Source: an uncultured Lachnospiraceae bacterium (GTDB lineage: Bacteria > Bacillota > Clostridia > Lachnospirales > Lachnospiraceae). From it: a stretch of 23,881 nt of DNA. The notes under the pieces are model-generated. The model saw only the letters and a program-made list of their open reading frames with translations. It had not been told where the DNA came from and searched no databases. The translations under genes and the position numbers were made by a program. Positions 1 through 6,341 of this stretch are shown one piece after another (position 1 is the first letter of the stretch; each line of letters opens with the position of its first letter). The DNA is taken from positions 1 through 23,881 of the forward strand of contig CAJUHG010000045.1 of assembly GCA_910586005.1 (NCBI GenBank), written 5' to 3'.

Positions 1-54
1 TTAAAAGAAGTAAAGAAATTTATGTTACAGAACATGTTTCCACAGAAAGGATAG
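1..54 (+). CDS. hsdS: Type I restriction-modification specificity subunit, C-terminal end only
   Basis: The first 17 codons of the window form an open frame ending in TAG, 3 bases before hsdR. The residues (…EVKKFMLQNMFPQKG) resemble the usual C-terminus of HsdS proteins, where a long helix ends in a Leu-Leu-Gln-x-Met-Phe type motif. The position directly before hsdR fits an hsdM-hsdS-hsdR order. HsdS sets the DNA target of both the methylase and the nuclease. Everything but the tail lies outside the window, so this rests on a short motif and on context. Confidence 0.6.
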   Translation, partial: LKEVKKFMLQNMFPQKG

Positions 55-57
55 CTT

Positions 58-3015
58 ATGGCAGAATTAGAATCCGTATTAGAAAAGAGATTGATAGACC
101 AGCTTTGTTGTGAGGAATCTCAATGGACTTACAGACCTGATATCAGGACAGAAGAGCAGCTATGGAATAATTTTAAATATATTCTGGAACAGAATAACAA
201 GGCAAAACTGAATGACGTTCCCCTTAGTGATTCCGAGTTTGCAAAGGTTAAGAATGATTTATCTCATGCTTCGTTCTATGATGCTGGGAAATGGCTGGTT
301 GGAGAAAATGGTAAGGTATATGTTCATGTCCAGCGCGGGAATGAAACATTACATCTTGTCGTAATGAATAATGAGCATGTAGCAGGTGGTTCAAGCGTAT
401 ATGAAGTGATCAACCAATATCGGGCTTTTAAGTCAGAGGAGGTTGAAGGAGACAGAAATAGGCGTTTCGATGTAACACTCCTAATCAATGGGATTCCCTT
501 GATTCATATCGAACTTAAAAATAAACAACATTCTTATATGGATGGCTATCATCAGATAAAAAAATATATTGCAGAAGGAAAGTTCCACGGTATTTTTTCC
601 AATGTACAGATGTTTGTGATCAGCAATGCTGTGGATACCAAGTATTTTTCAGCAGCAAGAGATACTGAATTAAACAAAAAATTTATTACAGGATGGTTGG
701 ATAAGGAAAATTATCCTGTCTGTGATTACATGGAATTTGCCAAAGCAGTCCTTAAGATACCACAAGCGCATGAGATGGTGACTAGATATATGGTGCTTGA
801 CAATGAGAAAAAGAAACTTTTAATTCTGCGCCCCTATCAGATTCATGCAATCGAGGCAATGCGGAACGCTTCTAAGCATGGAAAATCTGGATTTATTTGG
901 CATACCACAGGTTCTGGAAAGACAATGACTTCCTATAAAGCTACCAGAAATCTGCTGATGGACATTCCGTCCATCGAGAAAACCATATTTCTCATTGATA
1001 GAAAGGATTTGGATGAACAGACGAAAATGGCCTTTCAATCCTATGCAGATAATGATACGATTGATGTGGATGATACAGACTATGTGGATTCCCTGATAAA
1101 CAAGATGTTAGATGACAACCGCCAGATGATCGTAACCACTCGGCAGAAAATGCAGATTATGGTGAACCGGCGTCTAAAGGAAGGAACTAAGCAATACGAT
1201 AAAATAAAAGCGTTAAAGGTTGCTTTTGTTGTGGATGAATGCCATAGGGCTGTAACGCCTCAGACAAAAAGGGATCTTGAACGGTTCTTTGCCAACTCAT
1301 TATGGTATGGTTTTACGGGGACACCTATCTTTGAGGAAAACAGTTATGAACAAAAAGGTGATTTGCCTCAGACCACAGAACAGCTCTATGGGGAGTGCTT
1401 GCACAGTTATACCATTAAAGAGGCAATCCATGATGAGGCAGTTTTGGGATTTATGGTAGAAAATCTTGGTGCAAAAAATTTAAGCGCTGAGGATGCCAAA
1501 AAAGGATATGAAACGGAAGCCCACATGCGGAAAGTTCTAAATGTTATCCTAAATCAGTCATATGATAAATTTGGTATGAAAAATGGTAGAGGAAGAACGT
1601 ATGAGGCAATATTGACAACAAGTTCCATCGCAATGGCACAGAAGTATTACGATTTATTAAAGAAAGTGAAAGAAGGGAACGATGATCTAAAAATCAACGA
1701 TAACATACATAGAGCCCTGCCGGATTTCCCCAAGTTTGCCATCACCTATTCCTTGTCAGAAAATGAAGAAGCCTCTACGGTTAATCAAGATAAAATGAAA
1801 CAATCGTTAAAAGATTACAATGAAATGTTTGGAACCAACTATAAGATAGAAACAATCAATACTTATAACAGCAATCTCAATGAACGGTTGGCAAGGAAAG
1901 AGAAGAAATACATGGATCGCAGTCAGCAGCTTGACCTAGTTATTGTAGTTGATAGGCTTTTAACTGGATTTGATGCACCATGCCTTTCTATTTTGTTTAT
2001 GGACAGGCAGCCAATGAGTCCACAGAATCTTATCCAGGCATTTTCCCGTACCAATCGATTATTTGATCCCAAGAAACAGTATGGACACATTGTAACATTC
2101 CAGTCTCCAAAGGAATATAAAGAAGCAATCAATGAAGCGCTTAGACTATATTCGCGCGGAGGCGACGGGAATCCAATTGCAGAAGATTGGGAGGATGTAA
2201 AAACATCTTTTTCTATCTCCCTTCAAACAATCCGCAATTTGGCACAGACACCCGAAGAAATTGCAAGTCTGTCACGAAAACAAAAAAAGACATTTATCCA
2301 TCTTTTCAGGGCTTTGGATCACGATTTTGCACATCTCAAATCATTTTCTGTATATGAACCGCAGATACTTGACAAGTTTGGATTTTCGGAAAGCGAATAT
2401 GAAACGTATGCGGCAATGTATAAAAACGTGATGGAAGAGCTGAAAAAGCCAGACGATAGTTCGGAGCAGGAAGAAGAACTTGTATGGGATGATTATGATT
2501 TAGTGGCTTATAGTAAACTAAGGATTGATTTTGAGTATATTGTAGAATTACTGCAGGGGTTTGTAGAATCCTTAGATCAGTCAGAAAATGATTTTGACGA
2601 GGCAGAATTTGAAATCAGGATAAGAACCTTCAGGGAGATGATCGCAGAATTTGCAAATGACAATCCCAAACTAAGTGTATTGCTTACACAGGTTGTGGAT
2701 GATATTGAAAAAGACAAAGAAAAATTTTTAGGACAGGATATTTCTGTGATGCTCAACCAGATGCGTTACACTGTGATGGATGCTGAAATTAAGAAATTTG
2801 CTGAGAAATGGTATCTGAATTTTGAAGATGTCAAGTATGAAGTTTTTCATTTCAGGGATGGTGCACTTGCAAATGAAAATAAATTAAAGGACAGTATAGA
2901 TTATGCTGCCTATCAGGAAGAACAGGAAGATGCCTTGACTAAATTCAAATTTAGAAAACAGATGATTGAGGAGTTTAAAACTGTGCTGATGCCAGAAATT
3001 TCCCCGTTGATGTAG
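58..3015 (+). CDS. hsdR: Type I restriction enzyme, R (nuclease/translocase) subunit
   Basis: This 985-residue protein is the motor and nuclease of a type I restriction enzyme. With HsdM and HsdS it pulls in and cuts DNA lacking the host methylation pattern. An N-terminal PD-(D/E)XK nuclease is visible as D138 followed by E152-L-K154. The superfamily 2 motor has a Walker A (TTGSGKT, 283-289), a DEAD-like box (DECH, 393-396), TGTP (420-423) and a motif VI-like QAFSRTNR (660-667). The C-terminal ~250 residues are helical and probably bind the methylase core. Length is normal for the family and the frame is intact, so it should be functional. The start at 58 follows AGAAAGGATAG and lies 3 bases after the hsdS stop, so the genes are likely co-translated. 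It is probably cargo of the mobile element. Confidence 0.95.
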   Translation: MAELESVLEKRLIDQLCCEESQWTYRPDIRTEEQLWNNFKYILEQNNKAKLNDVPLSDSEFAKVKNDLSHASFYDAGKWLVGENGKVYVHVQRGNETLHLVVMNNEHVAGGSSVYEVINQYRAFKSEEVEGDRNRRFDVTLLINGIPLIHIELKNKQHSYMDGYHQIKKYIAEGKFHGIFSNVQMFVISNAVDTKYFSAARDTELNKKFITGWLDKENYPVCDYMEFAKAVLKIPQAHEMVTRYMVLDNEKKKLLILRPYQIHAIEAMRNASKHGKSGFIWHTTGSGKTMTSYKATRNLLMDIPSIEKTIFLIDRKDLDEQTKMAFQSYADNDTIDVDDTDYVDSLINKMLDDNRQMIVTTRQKMQIMVNRRLKEGTKQYDKIKALKVAFVVDECHRAVTPQTKRDLERFFANSLWYGFTGTPIFEENSYEQKGDLPQTTEQLYGECLHSYTIKEAIHDEAVLGFMVENLGAKNLSAEDAKKGYETEAHMRKVLNVILNQSYDKFGMKNGRGRTYEAILTTSSIAMAQKYYDLLKKVKEGNDDLKINDNIHRALPDFPKFAITYSLSENEEASTVNQDKMKQSLKDYNEMFGTNYKIETINTYNSNLNERLARKEKKYMDRSQQLDLVIVVDRLLTGFDAPCLSILFMDRQPMSPQNLIQAFSRTNRLFDPKKQYGHIVTFQSPKEYKEAINEALRLYSRGGDGNPIAEDWEDVKTSFSISLQTIRNLAQTPEEIASLSRKQKKTFIHLFRALDHDFAHLKSFSVYEPQILDKFGFSESEYETYAAMYKNVMEELKKPDDSSEQEEELVWDDYDLVAYSKLRIDFEYIVELLQGFVESLDQSENDFDEAEFEIRIRTFREMIAEFANDNPKLSVLLTQVVDDIEKDKEKFLGQDISVMLNQMRYTVMDAEIKKFAEKWYLNFEDVKYEVFHFRDGALANENKLKDSIDYAAYQEEQEDALTKFKFRKQMIEEFKTVLMPEISPLM

Positions 3016-3266
3016 AGCCTGATTTCTTTCATGATGCCGTTGAAAAATTTATTTTTTCCTTAAGGAAACACAATATACAGATTTCTATTAATTAAAATTC
3101 CTATATATTATAGTTCTGTTGGAATAATTTAGACTTTTTCAGTGACTTCCCTTTCCTTCCCTTTCATTTCACGGGCATCCAGACATCTACCTCGACATCT
3201 GCCCTCCATAAAAAGCATCACATAAGTAAAACACAATTATCCAGATTACACCACAACGAAGAAGTA
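3016..3266. other. Non-coding stretch after hsdR
   Basis: I see no gene here. The only clear structure is a perfect 14-bp palindrome at 3055-3068 (TTTCCTTAAGGAAA), about 40 bases after the hsdR stop. It lacks a following T-run, so it is not a convincing terminator. The rest is AT-rich with a pyrimidine-rich patch near 3145-3170. Confidence 0.5.
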
Positions 3267-3362
3267 AATACTTGTACTATTGGCTGCATTTGTAATATTT
3301 TAGAACATGACATTTGTGATATTATGGAACATATTCCATACGATAACTTTTTTAGCTTTTAA
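3267..3362 (+). pseudogene. 3' remnant of a small Cro/CI-type HTH regulator gene
   Basis: Reading from 3267 to the TAA at 3360-3362 gives a peptide that includes CNILEHDICDIMEHIP followed by YDNFF. It matches the C-terminus of the intact regulator just downstream (CNILNCDICDIMEHIP then DNNFF). The match is also clear in DNA: 3291-3350 aligns without gaps to 3581-3640 with scattered substitutions. The helix-turn-helix part and the start codon are missing, so this is a broken duplicate. It probably arose by recombination between related elements, or by replacement of a diverged regulator. Confidence 0.75.
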
Positions 3363-3382
3363 GGTTCCGAATATGGAACCTT
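3361..3382. promoter_or_regulatory. 8-bp perfect inverted repeat upstream of the HTH regulator
   Basis: AAGGTTCC and GGAACCTT flank a 6-base spacer. The repeat overlaps the stop of the regulator remnant and lies about 50 bases before the intact regulator's start. A run of seven Ts follows 9 bases later. It could be a weak terminator for the upstream transcript or an operator for the regulator; the sequence does not decide. Confidence 0.4.
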
Positions 3383-3433
3383 ATTGCCTACTTTTTTTCT
3401 TGAGATAATAGAAAAAAGTAAAGAGGGGCCAAT

Positions 3434-3646
3434 ATGATTAAATATGATAAGCTGTGGGAAACAGCAGAAAAAAAGGGAATAACGAAATCCATGCTGACTA
3501 AAAAATATAATGTGAGCAAGGCTCAACTTTACCGTTTAAGATATAATCAACCTGTAAGTACCAATACGCTTGACCGCCTTTGTAATATTTTAAATTGTGA
3601 CATTTGCGATATTATGGAGCATATACCAGACAATAATTTTTTCTAA
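3434..3646 (+). CDS. Small Cro/CI-type (XRE family) DNA-binding regulator
   Basis: This 70-residue protein is almost entirely a helix-turn-helix domain. Residues 17-36 (TKSMLTKKYNVSKAQLYRLR) form the recognition unit, followed by a YNQPVSTNTLDRLCNIL stretch typical of the XRE family, and a short acidic tail containing CDICDIMEHIP. Proteins of this size and layout are common in clostridial integrative elements, where they act as transcription regulators; the specific target is not visible. The start at 3434 is supported by AAGAGGGG six bases upstream. A broken copy of the same gene's 3' end lies directly before it. The most likely role is control of the element, possibly including itself through the inverted repeat upstream. 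Confidence 0.85.
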   Translation: MIKYDKLWETAEKKGITKSMLTKKYNVSKAQLYRLRYNQPVSTNTLDRLCNILNCDICDIMEHIPDNNFF

Positions 3647-3670
3647 ACGGTAAATTTCTTGATTAAAATT

Positions 3671-3706
3671 ATGAATAAGTAAATTAGCGTTCTTTGGCTT
3701 ATTCAT
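3671..3706. terminator. Hairpin after the HTH regulator
   Basis: ATGAATAAG (3671-3679) and CTTATTCAT (3698-3706) are perfect 9-base arms with an 18-base loop, 25 bases after the regulator's stop. There is no strong T-run, so termination is only a possibility. Confidence 0.35.
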
Positions 3707-3736
3707 CTTAACTACTATAATGTAAAATGAACAGCT

Positions 3737-3778
3737 ATAAACAATGGTGTGTGCACTGTTTATTTCGCCATTGTTTAT
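3737..3778. repeat. 11-bp perfect inverted repeat
   Basis: ATAAACAATGG (3737-3747) pairs with CCATTGTTTAT (3768-3778). The loop of 20 bases contains GTGCAC. It lies in the non-coding stretch between the regulator and the sigma-factor gene; its function is unknown. Confidence 0.45.
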
Positions 3779-4033
3779 GGCTTTCTGTTTTGCTGTCTGT
3801 ATTAATAAAGAATAATAGATTATGCATGTCTGTTTCTATTATATTATTACTCCATCAGATAAATATCAATATTTTTACTTGCCTAAATTTCCATCTGCTA
3901 TGTTACATCCGAGAAAACGGGGGCAAATCCTTATTAATCGTTGTGGCACTCGCTATCATTCATTTTTCCGCCTTACTAATAAAAATTATTTTGTGTAAAA
4001 TTCGATATTTAACCACTGGAGTAATACTTCTAT

Positions 4034-4074
4034 AATACAGGAAACAACTTGCCTGTATTCTTTCCATTTTTTAT
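4034..4074 (+). terminator. Probable intrinsic terminator
   Basis: AATACAGG (4034-4041) pairs with CCTGTATT (4052-4059), followed within about 10 bases by a run of six Ts. The layout suits rightward termination before the sigma-factor leader. Confidence 0.45.
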
Positions 4075-4275
4075 TATGGAAGGGAGCAAAGAGAATATCG
4101 CTAGAAAAATAAACTGGTTTTATGGTTAAAACGTCCAATGGGCTTCGGTTCATATGGATGTTTTTTTATTTTATAGGAAATACCTTGTCACGTGAAAGCA
4201 CGAAAGTGTGTTTCTTATAAAAGAAAATAATATGCACACTTGCGCAATACGTATAAAATTTTTCCACCTATGTGG

Positions 4276-4299
4276 TTGGATGCTCCTTGGAGCACCCAA
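4276..4299. promoter_or_regulatory. Strong leader hairpin upstream of the sigma-factor gene
   Basis: TTGG-A-TGCTCC-TT-GGAGCA-C-CCAA forms a 10-bp stem with one mismatch and a minimal loop, about 280 bases before the sigma-factor start. No T-run follows, so it is more likely an RNA structural element or a protein site than a terminator. Confidence 0.4.
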
Positions 4300-4575
4300 T
4301 CTGTTTTTACATTCGTAAAATCCGCACTAATGTGCTCTTGCGTCTGCTAACGCATCTGCATTTTGCTCATTTAAGAATGGGTTGCGAATCCAATATCCTG
4401 CCTGTATTGCAATAAATTGTATACAAACAAACCATTGGACTGCAACTGAACAGGTGAAAATTTTTTAAAATTTTTTCTACCAGACCCCAACATTGGGCAT
4501 TGCCCATACGGGATAGGAGTGAAAGGGAAAAGAGCCTTCACTCTAATCCAGATGAAAGGGAAGGAGGTGAACTCT

Positions 4576-5025
4576 ATGAAGCAACCTTCTTCCTTAGATG
4601 AGCTGACTGTTAGACATCAGTTTGACCGTAAATGTAAAATGGCTTTAAAAGGTGAATTGGTAGACTATATAAGGCATATGGATTATCTCAATAAACATGA
4701 AGTGATTCTTTCTGAACTTACAGAAAGAGAAATGGATGAAATCTTCATCACGGATGATTATGATGTGGAATCTTTTCATTTCCATGCATTAGGTTATGAC
4801 ATCAAACTAAAAAATGTATTACTTGCAGAAGCATTATCAACATTAACTGAAAGAAAACGTGATGTAATTATGCTGTCATATTTTCAGGGTATGAGTGATG
4901 CAGACATTGCAAGAAAACTAAACTTGGACAGGAGTACTGTAAATGAGCATAAAAAACGCTCTCTGAAACTGTTAAAACAAATGATGGAGGAACGTAGCAA
5001 TGAAAACAAAAAGAAAAAAAGATGA
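4576..5025 (+). CDS. Sigma-70-like factor of a conjugative element (Tn916 Orf7-like)
   Basis: From 4576 the protein has 149 residues. The C-terminal half holds a clear sigma region 4: ALSTLTERKRDVIMLSYFQG, then MSDADIARKLNLDRSTVNEH, a helix-turn-helix for reading a -35 element, and a lysine-rich tail. The N-terminal half is less conserved. Small sigma-like proteins at this position, followed by a short HTH protein, are a hallmark of the regulatory end of Tn916-like conjugative elements. I chose ATG 4576 because AAGGAGGTGA ends 5 bases upstream; an upstream GTG at 4519 would add 19 residues but is poorly supported. The next gene starts inside its 3' end (26-bp overlap), so they form one operon. 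It probably turns on element genes. Confidence 0.85.
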   Translation: MKQPSSLDELTVRHQFDRKCKMALKGELVDYIRHMDYLNKHEVILSELTEREMDEIFITDDYDVESFHFHALGYDIKLKNVLLAEALSTLTERKRDVIMLSYFQGMSDADIARKLNLDRSTVNEHKKRSLKLLKQMMEERSNENKKKKR

Positions 5026-5251
5026 AGATGCAAAATTGCTGCCTTTTTGTGTCATTCAGGCAGCTACAAAAGGAGACATTCTGGCAATACATAAGGTTTT
5101 AAATCACTATGAAGGATATATTAAAAGTTTATCTGTGCGAAAAATGAAGGATAAATTCGGAAATGTCCATTACTGTGTAGACGAAACCTTGAAACAACGT
5201 TTACAGACCAAACTTCTCATGACCATATTAAATTTTGAATTAATCCATTAA
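5000..5251 (+). CDS. Short helix-turn-helix protein of conjugative elements (Tn916 Orf8-like)
   Basis: This is an 83-residue basic protein. Its core (LPFCVIQAATKGDILAIHKV then LNHYEGYIKSLS) matches the short HTH family regularly paired with the sigma-like gene in Tn916-type elements (family remembered as HTH_16). The conserved pattern is an Ala-rich first helix, a GD-x-x-A-x-x-x-V turn and a YxxYI-like second helix. It overlaps the sigma gene by 26 bases in another frame, with GGAGG about 10 bases before the ATG. The biochemical role of the family is unclear; DNA or RNA-polymerase contact is inferred from the fold and the pairing. Confidence 0.8.
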   Translation: MKTKRKKDEDAKLLPFCVIQAATKGDILAIHKVLNHYEGYIKSLSVRKMKDKFGNVHYCVDETLKQRLQTKLLMTILNFELIH

Positions 5252-5527
5252 AAGAAGAAATAGGCAGATATTTCCCTTTCTGTCAATTTAAAATGAATTT
5301 AGATGTACCTTGTTATGAAAATAAAGCTCATAGCCAAGAATTGAACCTTGACAACAAATATTTTCAACAATCATGGAAGATAAAACAGTAGTGAAACTAG
5401 TATACTATTTTTATTGCAGGCTGTGATACCCCTCCATAATACGTTGAAAATTTCATATTGAGAATCCTGCAGGACATATGAGACAGTGGAGCTATTTAAC
5501 AAATACGCCATGACTATCTGTATCTGA

Positions 5528-5552
5528 ACTTTGCGACATTATGTCGCAAAGT
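5528..5552. repeat. Perfect 25-base palindrome
   Basis: ACTTTGCGACAT and ATGTCGCAAAGT are exact inverted arms around a single T. As DNA it could be a dimeric protein site or cruciform. As RNA it would fold with a small loop. No T-run follows. Confidence 0.6.
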
Positions 5553-5747
5553 GATGGGTATTGGAAACGATGGAATGTTATTTTGAACATTGAAGTAAAG
5601 ATACGAGCGATAACTATTTGATTAAAAGCAAGGAGATAGGAACTTTGCGGCGATGATGCTGTTTCTGACAATGACGCCCAATAAAGCGGGGCACGCTGTA
5701 CTTTAGGAGATAAACTACTCTGGTCTGAAAAGATGGTGAGATTCCTA

Positions 5748-5776
5748 CGGAAAACCTGCCACTGGCAGCTTTTCCG
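5748..5776. repeat. Two-part inverted repeat
   Basis: CGGAAAA-C-CTGCCA pairs with TGGCAG-C-TTTTCCG around one C: 13 base pairs interrupted by one C·C mismatch. It lies about 120 bases before the DUF6870-like gene. Confidence 0.55.
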
Positions 5777-5893
5777 CACGCTATGGCCTATGGCGCTGTT
5801 TCCTGACAGCCACCTGCAGGATTTGTTTTGTGATGAATACCGGACAAGCAACAGAAAATATATTATTGTAAGAAAACATAGAGGAAAATTAAG

Positions 5894-6142
5894 ATGGACA
5901 ACACATACTTAAAGGAATTAGCAAATGTGGATATTCAATCAATTCAACGAAATTCTTTAGTGGATATTAAAGACGTAAAGGTTGACACCTCCTTAGAACG
6001 AGCAGAACGGCTTTTCGATTTTCTGACCCAAATAAAAAATCCTTATTGTTTTGTATGTGATGGAGTAATCGTAAAGATTCGCTTTGCAGATACAGAGGAT
6101 ACTTTAGAAGAAAAATTAAACGAATATTTTTTATCCTTATAA
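5894..6142 (+). CDS. DUF6870-like small protein of integrative elements
   Basis: The 82-residue acidic protein starts MDNTYLKELANVDIQ and contains DIKDVKVDTSLERAERLFDF, KNPYCFVCDGVIVKIRFADT and a LEEKLNEYFLSL ending. From memory this pattern (LKELA-VDI…LVDI-DVKVDTSL…KNPYC…V-FADT-TLE) is that of DUF6870, a small protein seen repeatedly in clostridial conjugative elements. No catalytic motif or membrane segment is visible. The start has AGAGGAAAA about 5 bases upstream. It sits between the structured stretch and the recombinases, as expected for an accessory control or excision gene, but its function is unknown. Confidence 0.65.
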   Translation: MDNTYLKELANVDIQSIQRNSLVDIKDVKVDTSLERAERLFDFLTQIKNPYCFVCDGVIVKIRFADTEDTLEEKLNEYFLSL

Positions 6143-6178
6143 ATAATGGGTAAAAACGCATAACCAAGAGCACCCCAT

Positions 6179-6224
6179 CATACCCTCTAGGGCACGCGTG
6201 CCATTCGGCATGTCATAAGGTATG
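6179..6224. repeat. Nested inverted repeats, including a perfect 12-bp palindrome
   Basis: Outer arms CATACC (6179-6184) and GGTATG (6219-6224) enclose the perfect palindrome GGCACGCGTGCC (6191-6202). That overlaps a TGCC-ATTC-GGCA hairpin. It lies between the DUF6870-like gene and the recombinase promoter. It may be a terminator for the upstream operon or a binding site for an element protein. Confidence 0.45.
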
Positions 6225-6253
6225 AAGTATGAATGAGCAGCCTTGTAAAATAG

Positions 6254-6288
6254 TGGACTAATTAGTTACGATGTGTTATACTGTAACT
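6254..6288 (+). promoter_or_regulatory. Promoter of the recombinase operon with overlapping operator-like dyad
   Basis: TGGACT (6254-6259) and TATACT (6277-6282) are 17 bases apart and fit a sigma-A promoter (4 of 6 and 5 of 6 consensus bases). AGTTAC (6264-6269) and GTAACT (6283-6288) form a perfect 6-bp dyad that brackets the -10 box, the right place for a repressor. TGGACTA also recurs directly at 6288-6294. Confidence 0.5.
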
Positions 6289-6304
6289 GGACTAAATAAA
6301 GCCC

Positions 6305-6341
6305 CAATAGTTTATAAGGTTAAAACTATTGAGGTGATGAT
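6305..6341 (+). promoter_or_regulatory. Leader hairpin touching the recombinase ribosome binding site
   Basis: CAATAGTTT (6305-6313) and AAACTATTG (6323-6331) are perfect 9-base arms around a 9-base loop. The last G of the stem is the first base of the ribosome binding site GAGGTGA (6331-6337), and the ATG follows at 6342. Folding could limit ribosome access to the first recombinase. Confidence 0.5.

Larger units (their letters stand above)
3647..4575. other. Long non-coding stretch with several hairpins
   Basis: I see no convincing gene in about 930 bases. An open frame at 3727-4035 has no good ribosome binding site and an implausible composition. The stretch holds several inverted repeats: 3671-3706 (9-bp arms, ATGAATAAG), 3737-3778 (11-bp arms, ATAAACAATGG), 4034-4059 (8-bp arms, AATACAGG, then a T-rich run), 4276-4299 (TTGG and TGCTCC paired with GGAGCA and CCAA), and a small TGGGC/GCCCA dyad at about 4494-4506 just before the sigma-factor gene. 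Long leaders of this kind are usual before the sigma/HTH block of Tn916-like elements. Confidence 0.55.
5252..5893. ncRNA. Structured non-coding stretch, possible RNA or DNA-processing site
   Basis: These 640 bases have no convincing protein gene; an open frame on the minus strand (5492-5851) has no family resemblance and runs across hairpins. The part from about 5430 is visibly richer in G+C than its surroundings. It holds a perfect 12-bp-arm palindrome at 5528-5552, a 13-bp two-part stem at 5748-5776, a GCTGT/ACAGC hairpin at 5795-5810, and two internal repeats: GAACTTTGCG at 5526-5535 and 5640-5649, and GCTGTTTC(C)TGACA at 5658-5670 and 5795-5808. The density of structure suggests a conserved RNA or a site acted on by element proteins. 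I cannot name it. Confidence 0.4.

Noticed and set aside
3727..4035. Open frame of 102 codons on the plus strand
   Set aside because: No ribosome binding site, odd Cys/His/Leu-rich composition, and it begins inside a hairpin; treated as non-coding.
4519..4575. GTG 4519 as start of the sigma-like gene
   Set aside because: A full AAGGAGGTGA site sits properly before ATG 4576, and the extra residues look like translated leader.
5492..5851. Open frame of 119 codons on the minus strand
   Set aside because: It runs across the strong palindromes of the structured region, is opposite to all neighbouring genes and resembles no family.
5252..5893. CRISPR array or tandem repeat array
   Set aside because: The repeated blocks occur only twice each, with unequal spacing, and no regular spacer pattern is present.
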